Assembly: GCA_937868205.1 (NCBI GenBank)
Contig: CALMMC010000089.1
Span: forward strand, 1 to 6,642
DNA: 6,642 bases
DNA from: JAAZPG01 sp012797375
Lineage (GTDB): Bacteria > Acidobacteriota > Aminicenantia > Aminicenantales > UBA4085
Direction: 5' to 3'
In this document: positions 1 through 5,956 of the stretch, piece by piece
Layout: every line of letters starts with the position of its first letter
Numbering within the stretch: position 1 is the first letter of the stretch
Position numbers and translations under genes: made by a program
The notes under the pieces: model-generated
What the model saw: only the letters and a program-made list of their open reading frames with translations
The model's database searches: none
Told to the model about the DNA's origin: nothing

Positions 1-83
1 TTTGTGTTTTTTTTTTTCAAGCAGAAGACGGCATACGAGATGCTCAGGAGTCTCGTGGGCTCGGAGATGTGTATAAGAGACAG
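1..83. other. Illumina Nextera P7/i7 adapter (synthetic, not genomic)
   Basis: Bases 1-17 are almost pure T, matching the poly-T spacer of the flow-cell oligo. Bases 18-41 are the P7 sequence beginning CAAGCAGAAGACGG. Bases 42-49 are the 8-base index GCTCAGGA, which I recognise as the i7 index N704 in adapter orientation. Bases 50-64 are GTCTCGTGGGCTCGG. Bases 65-83 are the 19-bp Tn5 mosaic end AGATGTGTATAAGAGACAG. No base here belongs to the organism. Any reading frame entering this stretch, such as a plus-strand one opening at base 69, is artificial. Confidence 0.99.
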
Positions 84-1235
84 AATATAAGCGCCCGGCC
101 CGCCGGCTCCGGTGATCGTGTCGGTCCGCGTTTCCAGGAAATTGGGGTTGGCGTAAGCCATGACGCTCAGCTCGCCGCCGCCGACGTTTTTCTCGATCCA
201 GTGCAGTTGGGCGAGGTTCTGGTTTTCCCGGGGATACCACGTCGGCTTGGTGGGCGTGTTTTTCGCCGGCTTGCCGATGTCCGTCCCGCGTCCCAGGAGG
301 AAGCTCAGGTCGACCCGGCGGGCCTCGGTCTCGTACGCCGCCCGGCCGAAAAATCCGGTTTGGCCGTACTGCGACTGGCCGACCTCGCCGTCCGGCGAGT
401 CATACGTCCCGGCCTTGTTGTTCTGGCCGGAAAGGTAGAAGGAAAAAGGACCGCTTTTCCCGCTCAGGGCGAGCCCGTACTCGGCGTGGGCCCCGTTCGT
501 GCCGTAGCCGGCGTGGACCGTTCCGTGGATTCCTTCCTCCCGGCCCGACTTGGTGAAGATATGGATGACGCCGCCGATCGCGTCCGATCCGTAGAAGATG
601 GACGAGGGGCTGCGCAGGACCTCGACCCGGTCGATATCCTCGATGCTGACGAACGAGGCGCTCGGCCCCGTCCGCCGGTCGGAGGCGATCCGGGCGTTGT
701 CGATCAGGATGAGGATGCGGTTGCGGGCCATGCCCCGGATCGTGGGAACCATCGAAAACCCGCCGGTGCCGAGGGGGGCGACGCCGATCGCCCGCTCCAG
801 GGCGCCGGTCAAGTTGGCCGCCGGGGCGACCCCCAGGGAAACGGACGACAGCACCGTGGCCGCGGCCGGGATGCGGGCCGTCGGCTCGGGATAGCGCAGG
901 GCCGTGACGACGACCTCCTCGTTCTGCTGAATCAGGGGGGCGAGAGTCAGCCGGACCGGCCGATCGAGCGATTTCGCCGGAAGGAGGAACAGTCCGTCGG
1001 AATAATCGGGATGGATGACTTCCAGGACGGTCCGACCGGATCTTTCCAGCTCCAGGGAGAACGAGCCGTCTTCGCCCGTCGTGGTTTTCAGGCCGCTTTC
1101 CCGCTGCAAGACGACCGCTCCGGACACCGGCTTTCCTCCGGTGCTCGCGACCGTGCCGTGGACGGCGACCACGTCCGCCCCGAAGACGGGCGCGATGAAT
1201 ATGAACGTCACGATGAGAACGATCATTCTTTTCAT
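84..1235 (-). CDS. TonB-dependent receptor with N-terminal carboxypeptidase-regulatory-like domain (partial, 3' end missing)
   Basis: This is an outer-membrane gated transporter whose substrate cannot be read from the sequence. The minus frame runs uninterrupted for 384 codons from ATG at 1235 into the adapter at 83, so the C-terminal barrel is lost to the contig end. Residues 1-20 form a signal peptide (MKRMIVLIVTFIFIAPVFGA). Residues 25-60 look like a CarboxypepD_reg-type beta-sandwich (HGTV...GKPVSGA...TTTGEDGSFSLE). EEVVVTA at 106-112 resembles a TonB box. The plug follows at about 115-228, with TIRGMARNRILILIDN at 165-180, IEDIDRVEVLRSPSSIFYGS at 198-217 and AIGGVIHIFTK at 219-229. The first barrel strands begin near 236. 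No Shine-Dalgarno sequence precedes the ATG; the start is supported by the signal peptide. An in-frame ATG at codon 4 is the alternative. The gene lies 66 bp after folK and has its own candidate promoter. Confidence 0.93.
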
Positions 1236-1243
1236 GATCTATC

Positions 1244-1272
1244 ATTATGAATATTCGTCCCGTCATTTGCAA
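1244..1272 (-). promoter_or_regulatory. Candidate sigma70-type promoter of the TonB-dependent receptor
   Basis: On the minus strand TTGCAA (1272-1267, 4/6 to TTGACA) is followed after exactly 17 bp by CATAAT (1249-1244, 5/6 to TATAAT). Transcription would begin about 7 nt further on, near 1237, within a couple of bases of the ATG at 1235. This suggests a leaderless or nearly leaderless mRNA and agrees with the absence of a Shine-Dalgarno sequence. The assignment rests on sequence match only. Confidence 0.5.
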
Positions 1273-1281
1273 ATCGACGGG
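1259..1281. promoter_or_regulatory. 23-bp inverted repeat overlapping the receptor -35; possible operator
   Basis: Read on the plus strand, CCCGTC (1259-1264) and GACGGG (1276-1281) flank the perfect 10-bp palindrome ATTTGCAAAT (1265-1274), with one extra C at 1275. The dyad covers the candidate -35 hexamer and lies 23 bp upstream of the receptor start. That placement suits a repressor site. It could instead be a transcribed hairpin after folK, but no T-run follows it in the minus direction, which argues against an intrinsic terminator. Confidence 0.5.
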
Positions 1282-1301
1282 AGCGCCGGGGGAAAGGGCG
1301 T

Positions 1302-1787
1302 TCAATCCCTCCGCAAGCGCCGGACAGCCGAGGCGTCCGGGCAATCGCGGAGAATCGACCGGATGGTTTTTCTCAAAACGGGATGGACGGCGCGGGGGGC
1401 GATCTCAGCCAGGGGAACGAGGACGAACCGGCGTTCGGCCAGGCGCGGATGCGGGATCTGCAAGCCGGCGGTCCGGACGTTTCGCTTTCCGGCCAGGAGA
1501 AGGTCGATGTCGATCGGCCGGGGGCCGTTCCTCCGGCCCGGTTTCCGGCCCATTCCGGCCTCGACGGCTTTCGCCGTCTTCAACAGCTGCTCCGGAGAAA
1601 GCCGCGTTTCGACCTTCAGCGCCTGGTTTAAAAACCACGGCTGGTTCCGCAGGCCGACCGGCTCGGTCCGGTAAATGGAGGAACGGCCGATGATCCGGAC
1701 GCCTTCCTCGCGGAGGCCGCGGACGGCGGCCTCGAGGTTCGCGAACCGGTCGCCGGTGTTGCCGCCGAGGCCGAGATAATATCGCAA
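1302..1787 (-). CDS. folK: 2-amino-4-hydroxy-6-hydroxymethyldihydropteridine pyrophosphokinase (HPPK)
   Basis: This cytoplasmic folate-pathway enzyme transfers pyrophosphate from ATP to 6-hydroxymethyl-7,8-dihydropterin, making the substrate of dihydropteroate synthase. The 161 residues match the usual HPPK length of about 160. Family motifs are in order: LGLGGNTGDR at 5-14, SSIYRTEPVG at 36-45, QPWFLNQAL at 49-57, the signature NGPRPIDIDLLL at 87-98 (Mg-binding D93 and D95, basic R90) and IPHPRLAERRFVLVPLAEIAP at 111-131. The start is a TTG, chosen because it sits 11 nt after the upstream stop, is preceded by a G-rich stretch (GCGGGGGCGG) and opens directly into the conserved first beta strand. 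The close spacing says it is co-transcribed with the CGGC-domain and DsrK-like genes, none of which is a folate gene. No folB or folP is visible here. Confidence 0.95.
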   Translation of the reverse strand: MRYYLGLGGNTGDRFANLEAAVRGLREEGVRIIGRSSIYRTEPVGLRNQPWFLNQALKVETRLSPEQLLKTAKAVEAGMGRKPGRRNGPRPIDIDLLLAGKRNVRTAGLQIPHPRLAERRFVLVPLAEIAPRAVHPVLRKTIRSILRDCPDASAVRRLRRD

Positions 1788-1798
1788 ACCGCCCCCGC

Positions 1799-2242
1799 TC
1801 AGTTGTAGGCTTCCTGGATCTTCTTGTCCTCCCTCATCAGCCCGCCGGCCAACGCTTCCATCCCCGCGCTTTTCCAGAAAGAAAGCTTTTCATGAGCCTG
1901 GGCATACTTCAAGGGGATCGGATGCGTCCCGATGACGACCGGAATCTCGAATTTCGTCTCGATCAGCTCCTTGAACCTCCGGATGTTCGGGCAGGGAGGA
2001 TATCCGACGACGAGCCCAGTGGCCAAGTGGATGACCTCCGCTCCGTTTTTCTTCATTTCCTCCGGGACGTACTCCACGTTTCCCCCGGGGCAGTCGCCGC
2101 AATAGCTGTAGCCGACGATTTCCACGGCCTCGTTTTTCGGATAGCGGGCGAACGCGCCGACTCTTTCCCGAAGGGCCCGGAGGCATTTTCCTCCGCCGCA
2201 CGTTTTATAGCGGCCGCAAATGATGATCCCGATTTTTGTCAC
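1799..2242 (-). CDS. CGGC-domain cysteine-rich protein (putative metal- or redox-active)
   Basis: This is a small cytoplasmic protein of the CGGC domain family (Pfam PF08821 type), a family proposed to bind metal but without an established biochemical role. It has 147 residues. The N-terminus KIGIIICGRY and C9, C15 and C20 come first, then VEIVGYSYCGDCPGG (C48, C51), GAEVIHLATG at 67-76, GYPPCPNIRRFKELIE (C84) and PVVIGTHP at 101-108, the order typical of the family. The name-giving Cys-Gly-Gly-Cys is Cys-Gly-Asp-Cys here, and the position after IHLAT, which I recall as usually Cys, is Gly. GTG is the start, with AAGGAGGA five nucleotides upstream. The gene begins 13 bp after the DsrK-like stop and ends 11 bp before folK, so all are probably one transcript. 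A role as thiol partner of the DsrK-like protein is only a guess from context. Confidence 0.82.
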   Translation of the reverse strand: MTKIGIIICGRYKTCGGGKCLRALRERVGAFARYPKNEAVEIVGYSYCGDCPGGNVEYVPEEMKKNGAEVIHLATGLVVGYPPCPNIRRFKELIETKFEIPVVIGTHPIPLKYAQAHEKLSFWKSAGMEALAGGLMREDKKIQEAYN

Positions 2243-2255
2243 GGAACTCCTCCTT

Positions 2256-3671
2256 TTAATAAACGAGGGCGTTTTCGACGAGTTCGAGGACCTGGACGAC
2301 CCGCATGTCCAGCTTATAATGCTTGATCACATCGTTCAAGCCGTCCACGCAATTGTGGCAGATCGTGCAGACCAGCTTGGCCCCCGTCGCCTCGAGCTGG
2401 CGGGCTTTTATCGCGGCCGCCTCCATCCGGAGAGGACGGTACTCGGCCATCGAAAGCAGCCCTCCCCCGCCGGTGCAGCAGTAATTCTCCGTCCGGTTGG
2501 GCGTCATTTCGCGGAAATCGGCGCACACCCGCCGGAGCACGTCCCGCGGCTCCTCGGTCATGCCGCCCGACCGGGCGACGTTGCAGGAATCATGGAACGT
2601 CACCGGCAGGTCGTTTTTCGTCTTGTCCACCCGGATCCGCTTCTCCCGGAGGTAGCGCTGCAGCGTCCGGACGACGGACTCGGACGGGAGGTCCTGATCA
2701 TATTGCGCCCAATTGTATCCCTCCCAACGGGTCGACCGGTAGCCGTGCCCGCATTCCGAGATGACGATGCGCCCGGCCCGAAGCCGGATCGCGGCCTCGT
2801 AGAGATTGCGGGCGAGGGCCCCGCCCAGCCTGTCGTCGCCGGAAAAAAGGCCGAAATTCGTCTGATCCCAGCCGGCGCTCGGCAAGGTCCACTTCTCTCC
2901 GGCCAGGTGAAAGATCTTGGCCGCCTGGGCGATCGACCGCGGATCGAACTTGATCTCCCGGGGATTGATCGTGTACATGAAGTCGCAGCCGGGAAGGTCG
3001 ACCGGGATGTCTAGCCCGGCAAGCTTCGGGTCCGCCCGCAGGTCATCCCGCATCCACTGGAGGGTTTCCAGGAAGTCCAGGGGCGTGACGGCCATCTGGT
3101 TTCCCGTCTCCCACTCGTCCCGGCTGACGTTGAAGACGCCCTCCGGAACGATGCCGAGCTCGGTCAGGAGCCCGCGGGTGAAGCGGATCAGGATGGCCGT
3201 GTCGACCCCCATCGGGCAGTTCAGGGTGCATCGCCGGCAGGCGCTGCAGGTGCCGAAGACGATATTCTTCAGCCGGTTCAGGTCCTCGTCGCCGCGCGGC
3301 GTTCCGGCCTTGACCCACCAGGGGAAGATCCGGCCGGTCCAATCGATCCGCCGCTTGAAGATTTTCCGGATTTGATCCGCCTTGTAGACCGGGGTCATCG
3401 TCGGATCGTCCGGATGAGTCAGGGCGTAATGGCAGGACTCCACGCACAGGCCGCAATGGACGCAGGCGGCCAGGGAGGCGGCCACCGGACGGGTGATCCG
3501 TTCGGCGAGGAGATCGAGAAAACGGCGGACGTTGTCGGCCGCCGGATCATATGTCCTCAGCATGTCTTTTTGAATCGAGGGCAAGGCGTCCGCCCGGGCC
3601 TTGTCCTGGGTAGCCACGTCCAGGGGGAGGTTCTCGACGGAAAGGGATTTGGCCGCTTTTACGGTTTTCAT
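2256..3671 (-). CDS. DsrK/HdrD/TmcB-like iron-sulfur protein (heterodisulfide-reductase-type CCG domain)
   Basis: This is the probable catalytic subunit of a membrane-associated complex passing electrons to or from a cytoplasmic thiol/disulfide. It has 471 residues. Two [4Fe-4S] motifs come first: C70-x2-C73-x2-C76-x3-C80 and C142-x2-C145-x2-C148-x3-C152-Pro. The C-terminal CCG domain is intact: C363 (FHDSCNVAR), C398-C399 (ENYCCTGGGG), C435 and C438 (VCTICHNC), i.e. C-x34-CC-x35-C-x2-C, within the consensus for non-cubane cluster binding in HdrB/HdrD. The earlier CCG-like region (C229, GWDQTNFGLFSGD at 267-279, ECGHG at 306-310) lacks the CC pair. FHDSCNVAR, PNRTENYCC and the tail resemble DsrK most. 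ATG has a strong AGGAGGT six nucleotides upstream (3684-3678) and overlaps the upstream stop by 4 bp (ATGA), implying translational coupling. DsrK, TmcB and HmeD are hard to separate by eye, so no symbol is given. Confidence 0.88.
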   Translation of the reverse strand: MKTVKAAKSLSVENLPLDVATQDKARADALPSIQKDMLRTYDPAADNVRRFLDLLAERITRPVAASLAACVHCGLCVESCHYALTHPDDPTMTPVYKADQIRKIFKRRIDWTGRIFPWWVKAGTPRGDEDLNRLKNIVFGTCSACRRCTLNCPMGVDTAILIRFTRGLLTELGIVPEGVFNVSRDEWETGNQMAVTPLDFLETLQWMRDDLRADPKLAGLDIPVDLPGCDFMYTINPREIKFDPRSIAQAAKIFHLAGEKWTLPSAGWDQTNFGLFSGDDRLGGALARNLYEAAIRLRAGRIVISECGHGYRSTRWEGYNWAQYDQDLPSESVVRTLQRYLREKRIRVDKTKNDLPVTFHDSCNVARSGGMTEEPRDVLRRVCADFREMTPNRTENYCCTGGGGLLSMAEYRPLRMEAAAIKARQLEATGAKLVCTICHNCVDGLNDVIKHYKLDMRVVQVLELVENALVY

Positions 3672-4369
3672 GCGCCCACCTCCTCCCCTCTTTCCTCCGC
3701 CGTTTGCCGAGACCGCGGGCGCCGGACGGGCAGGACGCCGCGCCGGCCGAGCGTCCGGCCGAGAATGATCCGGGTGAAGGGATAATAAAGGTAATGGCTG
3801 ATCTTGGAAAAGGGGACGACCACCAGGAAAAAGGCCGTCAGGATGAAAAAGGCGATCATCGGCCCCTCCCCCCGGTCCGGGCGGTTGGGTACGGCCAGGA
3901 TCCCCAGGATGAAATAAGCCATCATCAAGGTGATCGCGGCGTAATCATCGGGCGTGCTCACCAACTGCAGGACCGGTCGGCGCAAGCGACGGACGAGCCG
4001 GAAAACGGCGACGACAAAGGCCGCGGCCATCAAGGCTTGAAAAGTGATCACCCGGCCCCGCGGCGCAAGCCACTGCGGCGCGTACGGAATGATGAACGTC
4101 GCGGCGATGGCCGCGGTGACGCCCAAGTGAAAGACGACAAATTGAAGATAAAACAGCGGCCGGGTCCGGGTGGATTCCATCGCCCAAGGCCGGGCGATAT
4201 TGCTCAGGGAATACCCGGCTCCGGCCGAGGCTCGTCCTTCCGCGGCCGCTCGCTCGCGGACGGCCCGGAAATGGAAAAGCCAAAGCACCCGGATGACATA
4301 AACGGAAGCCATGAACAGGAGGGCGGCGATTTGAAGCCTGTCCTCGACAAACTGTAACAAAGGACTCAC
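3668..4369 (-). CDS. DsrM/NarI-like membrane cytochrome b subunit
   Basis: This is the inner-membrane partner of the DsrK-like protein, expected to carry heme b and to exchange electrons with quinones. From the GTG start it has 233 residues and five hydrophobic helices at about 12-33, 73-94, 109-126, 145-161 and 170-189, the NarI/DsrM layout. FHLG (H81) in helix 2 and PFSKISH (H192) after helix 5 match by context NarI His56 and His205, the proximal-heme ligands. The positions of the NarI distal-heme ligands (His66, His187) hold no His here, so one heme is likely. GTG at 4369 is preferred because GAGGGAG lies eight nucleotides upstream. An in-frame ATG at 4426 would add 19 residues (MGAFFRPRPTAEISEGERR) but has no Shine-Dalgarno sequence. 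The Arg/Glu-rich tail is presumably cytoplasmic. It is first in the operon. TmcC is an equivalent label. Confidence 0.82.
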   Translation of the reverse strand: MSPLLQFVEDRLQIAALLFMASVYVIRVLWLFHFRAVRERAAAEGRASAGAGYSLSNIARPWAMESTRTRPLFYLQFVVFHLGVTAAIAATFIIPYAPQWLAPRGRVITFQALMAAAFVVAVFRLVRRLRRPVLQLVSTPDDYAAITLMMAYFILGILAVPNRPDRGEGPMIAFFILTAFFLVVVPFSKISHYLYYPFTRIILGRTLGRRGVLPVRRPRSRQTAEERGEEVGA

Positions 4370-4377
4370 GCGTCTTT

Positions 4378-4384
4378 CTCCCTC
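4378..4384 (-). promoter_or_regulatory. Ribosome binding site favouring the GTG start at 4369
   Basis: GAGGGAG on the minus strand (4384-4378) is separated by eight nucleotides from GTG at 4369-4367. The longer alternative ATG at 4426 is preceded by GGGCGTATC, with no purine-rich core. The following two operon genes have strong Shine-Dalgarno sequences at comparable spacing, so the GTG is the better start. Confidence 0.6.
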
Positions 4385-4450
4385 GCTGATTTCCGCCGTC
4401 GGCCGCGGACGAAAGAAAGCGCCCATGATACGCCCGGCGGCGGGAAGGCG

Positions 4451-4459
4451 ATTATACCA
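4451..4459 (-). promoter_or_regulatory. Extended -10 promoter of the DsrMK-like/CGGC/folK operon
   Basis: The minus strand reads TGGTATAAT (4459-4451): a perfect TATAAT preceded by TGn, the extended -10 form. The hexamer 17 bp upstream (CGGAAA) is not a good -35, which extended -10 promoters can tolerate. Transcription would start near 4444, giving a leader of about 75 nt to the GTG at 4369 or about 18 nt to the ATG at 4426. It sits in an AT-rich island in otherwise GC-rich sequence. Confidence 0.65.
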
Positions 4460-4494
4460 TCATTCCCATTATTTTTCCGGGAGAATACATCGGG

Positions 4495-4523
4495 TTGCTT
4501 TTTTCGCACTCTTTTCATAGGAT
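4495..4523 (+). promoter_or_regulatory. Candidate promoter of the cysteine desulfurase-family gene
   Basis: TTGCTT (4495-4500) and TAGGAT (4518-4523) are separated by 17 bp in the AT-rich divergent region. TAGGAT matches TATAAT at four of six positions, and TTGCTT shares TTG with the -35 consensus. The predicted start near 4530 gives a leader of about 33 nt carrying the AAGGAG at 4551-4556. The match is modest, so this is a candidate only. Confidence 0.35.
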
Positions 4524-4563
4524 TACTCTTTCTAAAAATGATATTCACTTAAGGAGAAACGAA

Positions 4564-5730
4564 ATGTCCGAATTCATATTTCTCGACAACGGAGCGACAT
4601 CCTATCCCAAACCCGATGAAGTCTACATGTTCATGGACAAGCTTTACCGTAAAGCGGGGGTCAATCCCGGACGCTCCGGCTACGACCTCTGCCTCGAGGC
4701 CGGCGAAGTCGTCGATAACACGCGCAAACAGATGACCCGGTTTTTTCATGGGACCGACCCGAACCGGCTGTGCTTCGGCTACAATTCCACCGACGCTTTG
4801 AACCTGGCCCTCTGGGGTCTTCTCGGCGAGGGCGACCACGCCGTGACGACGATGGTCGAGCACAACTCCGTGCTCCGGCCCCTTTACCACCTGGCTCGGG
4901 ACCGCAAGGTCGAACTCGACATCGTTCCCTTCGACGACCGCGGCTTCGTCGATCCGGACGAGATCGAGAAACGGTTCAAGCCGAACACCCGGGTCGTCGC
5001 CGTCAACCACGCCTCCAATGTCATCGGCACGATTCAGCCGATCCGCGAGATCGGGCGCCGATGTCGGGCCCGCGGCATTTTCTTCGTCATCGACGCTTCC
5101 CAGTCGGCGGGCAAGATCCCGATCGACCTGGAAGCCGACTTCATCGACGTCGTTTGCTTCACCGGCCACAAATCGCTTCTCGGCCCCATGGGGATCGGGG
5201 GGCTTTACGTCCGGGAAGGCGTGGAGATCAAGCAGACCCGGGCCGGCGGAACGGGCGTCCGGTCCGCCCAGAAGCTCCACCTCGAGGAATATCCCTACCG
5301 GCTCGAGTACGGAACGCCCAACCTGCCCGGGATCGCCGGTCTTCACGCCGGGGTGAAATGGGTCGAGGCCCGGGGCGTCGAGGCTCTTCATCACCAGGAA
5401 ATGGCCTTGGCCGAAAAGCTTGCCGCCGGCCTCCGGAATATCCCCCGGGTCAAGCTCTACTGTCTGGACGACCTCCGCGATCACATCAGCGTCCTGGCTT
5501 TCAACATCGAGGGAATGGACGCGGCCGACGTCGGAACGATGCTCGACGTCGATCATAACATCGCCTGCCGGACCGGGCTTCATTGCGCCCCGCTCGTTCA
5601 CGAGCGCCTCGGGACGGACAAGATCCACGGCGCGGTGCGGTTCGGGATCGGGCCGTTCAACACCGAACCCCACATCGAGGCCGCGATCGCAGCCGTCGCC
5701 GACATCGCCGCGGCGGCGAAAAAACGCTGA
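4564..5730 (+). CDS. Cysteine desulfurase-family class V aminotransferase (PLP-dependent, SufS/CsdA-like)
   Basis: This is a cytoplasmic fold-type I PLP enzyme, predicted to remove sulfur from L-cysteine to give an enzyme-bound persulfide and alanine. It has 388 residues, close to the usual 380-410. FLDNGATSYPKP (6-17) is the family opening. VEHNS carries H100, expected to stack on PLP. VIDASQSAG has D177 and Q180, which hold the cofactor. FTGHKSLLGP carries K203, the Schiff-base lysine. AGGTGVRS (227-234) and EYGTPNLPGIAGL (248-260) are substrate/cofactor loops. RTGLHCAPLVHERLG holds C341, the likely persulfide cysteine. ATG at 4564 is chosen because AAGGAG lies seven nucleotides upstream (4551-4556). 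An in-frame ATG at 4495 would add 23 non-conserved residues and overlaps the candidate promoter. It is divergent from the DsrMK-like operon. It resembles the single-subunit 'cysteine desulfurase family' group more than IscS, and no sufE/iscU neighbour is visible. Confidence 0.9.
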   Translation: MSEFIFLDNGATSYPKPDEVYMFMDKLYRKAGVNPGRSGYDLCLEAGEVVDNTRKQMTRFFHGTDPNRLCFGYNSTDALNLALWGLLGEGDHAVTTMVEHNSVLRPLYHLARDRKVELDIVPFDDRGFVDPDEIEKRFKPNTRVVAVNHASNVIGTIQPIREIGRRCRARGIFFVIDASQSAGKIPIDLEADFIDVVCFTGHKSLLGPMGIGGLYVREGVEIKQTRAGGTGVRSAQKLHLEEYPYRLEYGTPNLPGIAGLHAGVKWVEARGVEALHHQEMALAEKLAAGLRNIPRVKLYCLDDLRDHISVLAFNIEGMDAADVGTMLDVDHNIACRTGLHCAPLVHERLGTDKIHGAVRFGIGPFNTEPHIEAAIAAVADIAAAAKKR

Positions 5731-5754
5731 GGCCCGGACGCCTCCTTCGGGCCT
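5730..5754 (+). terminator. GC-rich hairpin after the desulfurase gene, possible weak terminator
   Basis: AGGCCCG (5730-5736) pairs perfectly with CGGGCCT (5748-5754) across an 11-nt loop, beginning at the last base of the stop codon. No T-run follows, so it is not a classical intrinsic terminator. It may only pause polymerase or protect the 3' end. A competing short stem (GAGGC with GCCTC) exists inside it. Confidence 0.35.
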
Positions 5755-5842
5755 GAGCTGGACGGCCGGCGCGCGCGCCTCCTTGTCCGGTTCTTCCTCC
5801 AATCCGTGATCGGCCGGCGACTTCCAACTGAATTATTTTTCC

Positions 5843-5917
5843 GAAGGCATGACGCGCTCAGGCGCATTACGGAGGCAAGCGAAGCAGACCGGCCGCAACG
5901 CGCGTTGGGATGCTTTC
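5843..5917 (+). other. Potential structured leader RNA upstream of the partial outer-membrane gene
   Basis: On the plus strand GAAGGCATGACGCGC (5843-5857) can pair with GCGCGTT (5900-5906) plus ATGCTTTC (5910-5917). This gives 15 base pairs, two of them G-U, with a 3-nt GGG bulge at 5907-5909. The enclosed 42 nt include GGAGG at 5871-5875 with no start codon at normal spacing. The structure ends right before an ATG at 5918. I compared it by eye with common riboswitch cores (TPP, cobalamin, c-di-GMP, SAH, fluoride, ZTP, glycine) and recognised none. The rest of the 5755-5842 spacer shows nothing else I can support. Confidence 0.35.
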
Positions 5918-5956
5918 ATGGATAATGAGACCCCCCGCCCGATCCTCCCCGTGTAG

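Noticed and set aside
69..1250. A 393-codon plus-strand open frame
   Set aside because: It starts inside the adapter and is antisense to the receptor, whose minus-strand translation shows signal peptide, TonB box and plug motifs. The plus frame is low-complexity and rich in Arg, Asp and Gly, as antisense frames of GC-rich genes are.
1259..1281. Dyad read as an intrinsic terminator for folK
   Set aside because: On the minus strand the sequence after the dyad is ACGAATATTCAT with no T-run, and the dyad coincides with a well-spaced promoter -35.
400..1344. A 314-codon minus-strand open frame overlapping the receptor and folK
   Set aside because: It is out of frame with the receptor and gives an Arg/His/Pro-rich product without family motifs. 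The receptor frame explains this DNA.
2220..3014. A 264-codon plus-strand open frame
   Set aside because: It is antisense to the DsrK-like gene, with no motif or ribosome binding site. The cluster-binding cysteines on the other strand are decisive.
4549..5802. A 417-codon minus-strand open frame covering the desulfurase gene
   Set aside because: The opposite strand encodes complete PLP-enzyme motifs (H100, D177, K203, C341) with a good Shine-Dalgarno sequence. This frame is Asp/Val/Pro-rich and motif-free.
5954..5956. TAG read as pyrrolysine or programmed readthrough
   Set aside because: There is no pyl gene or readthrough signal in the window, and the position lies just before a signal peptide, where a substitution error or mutation is the simpler explanation.
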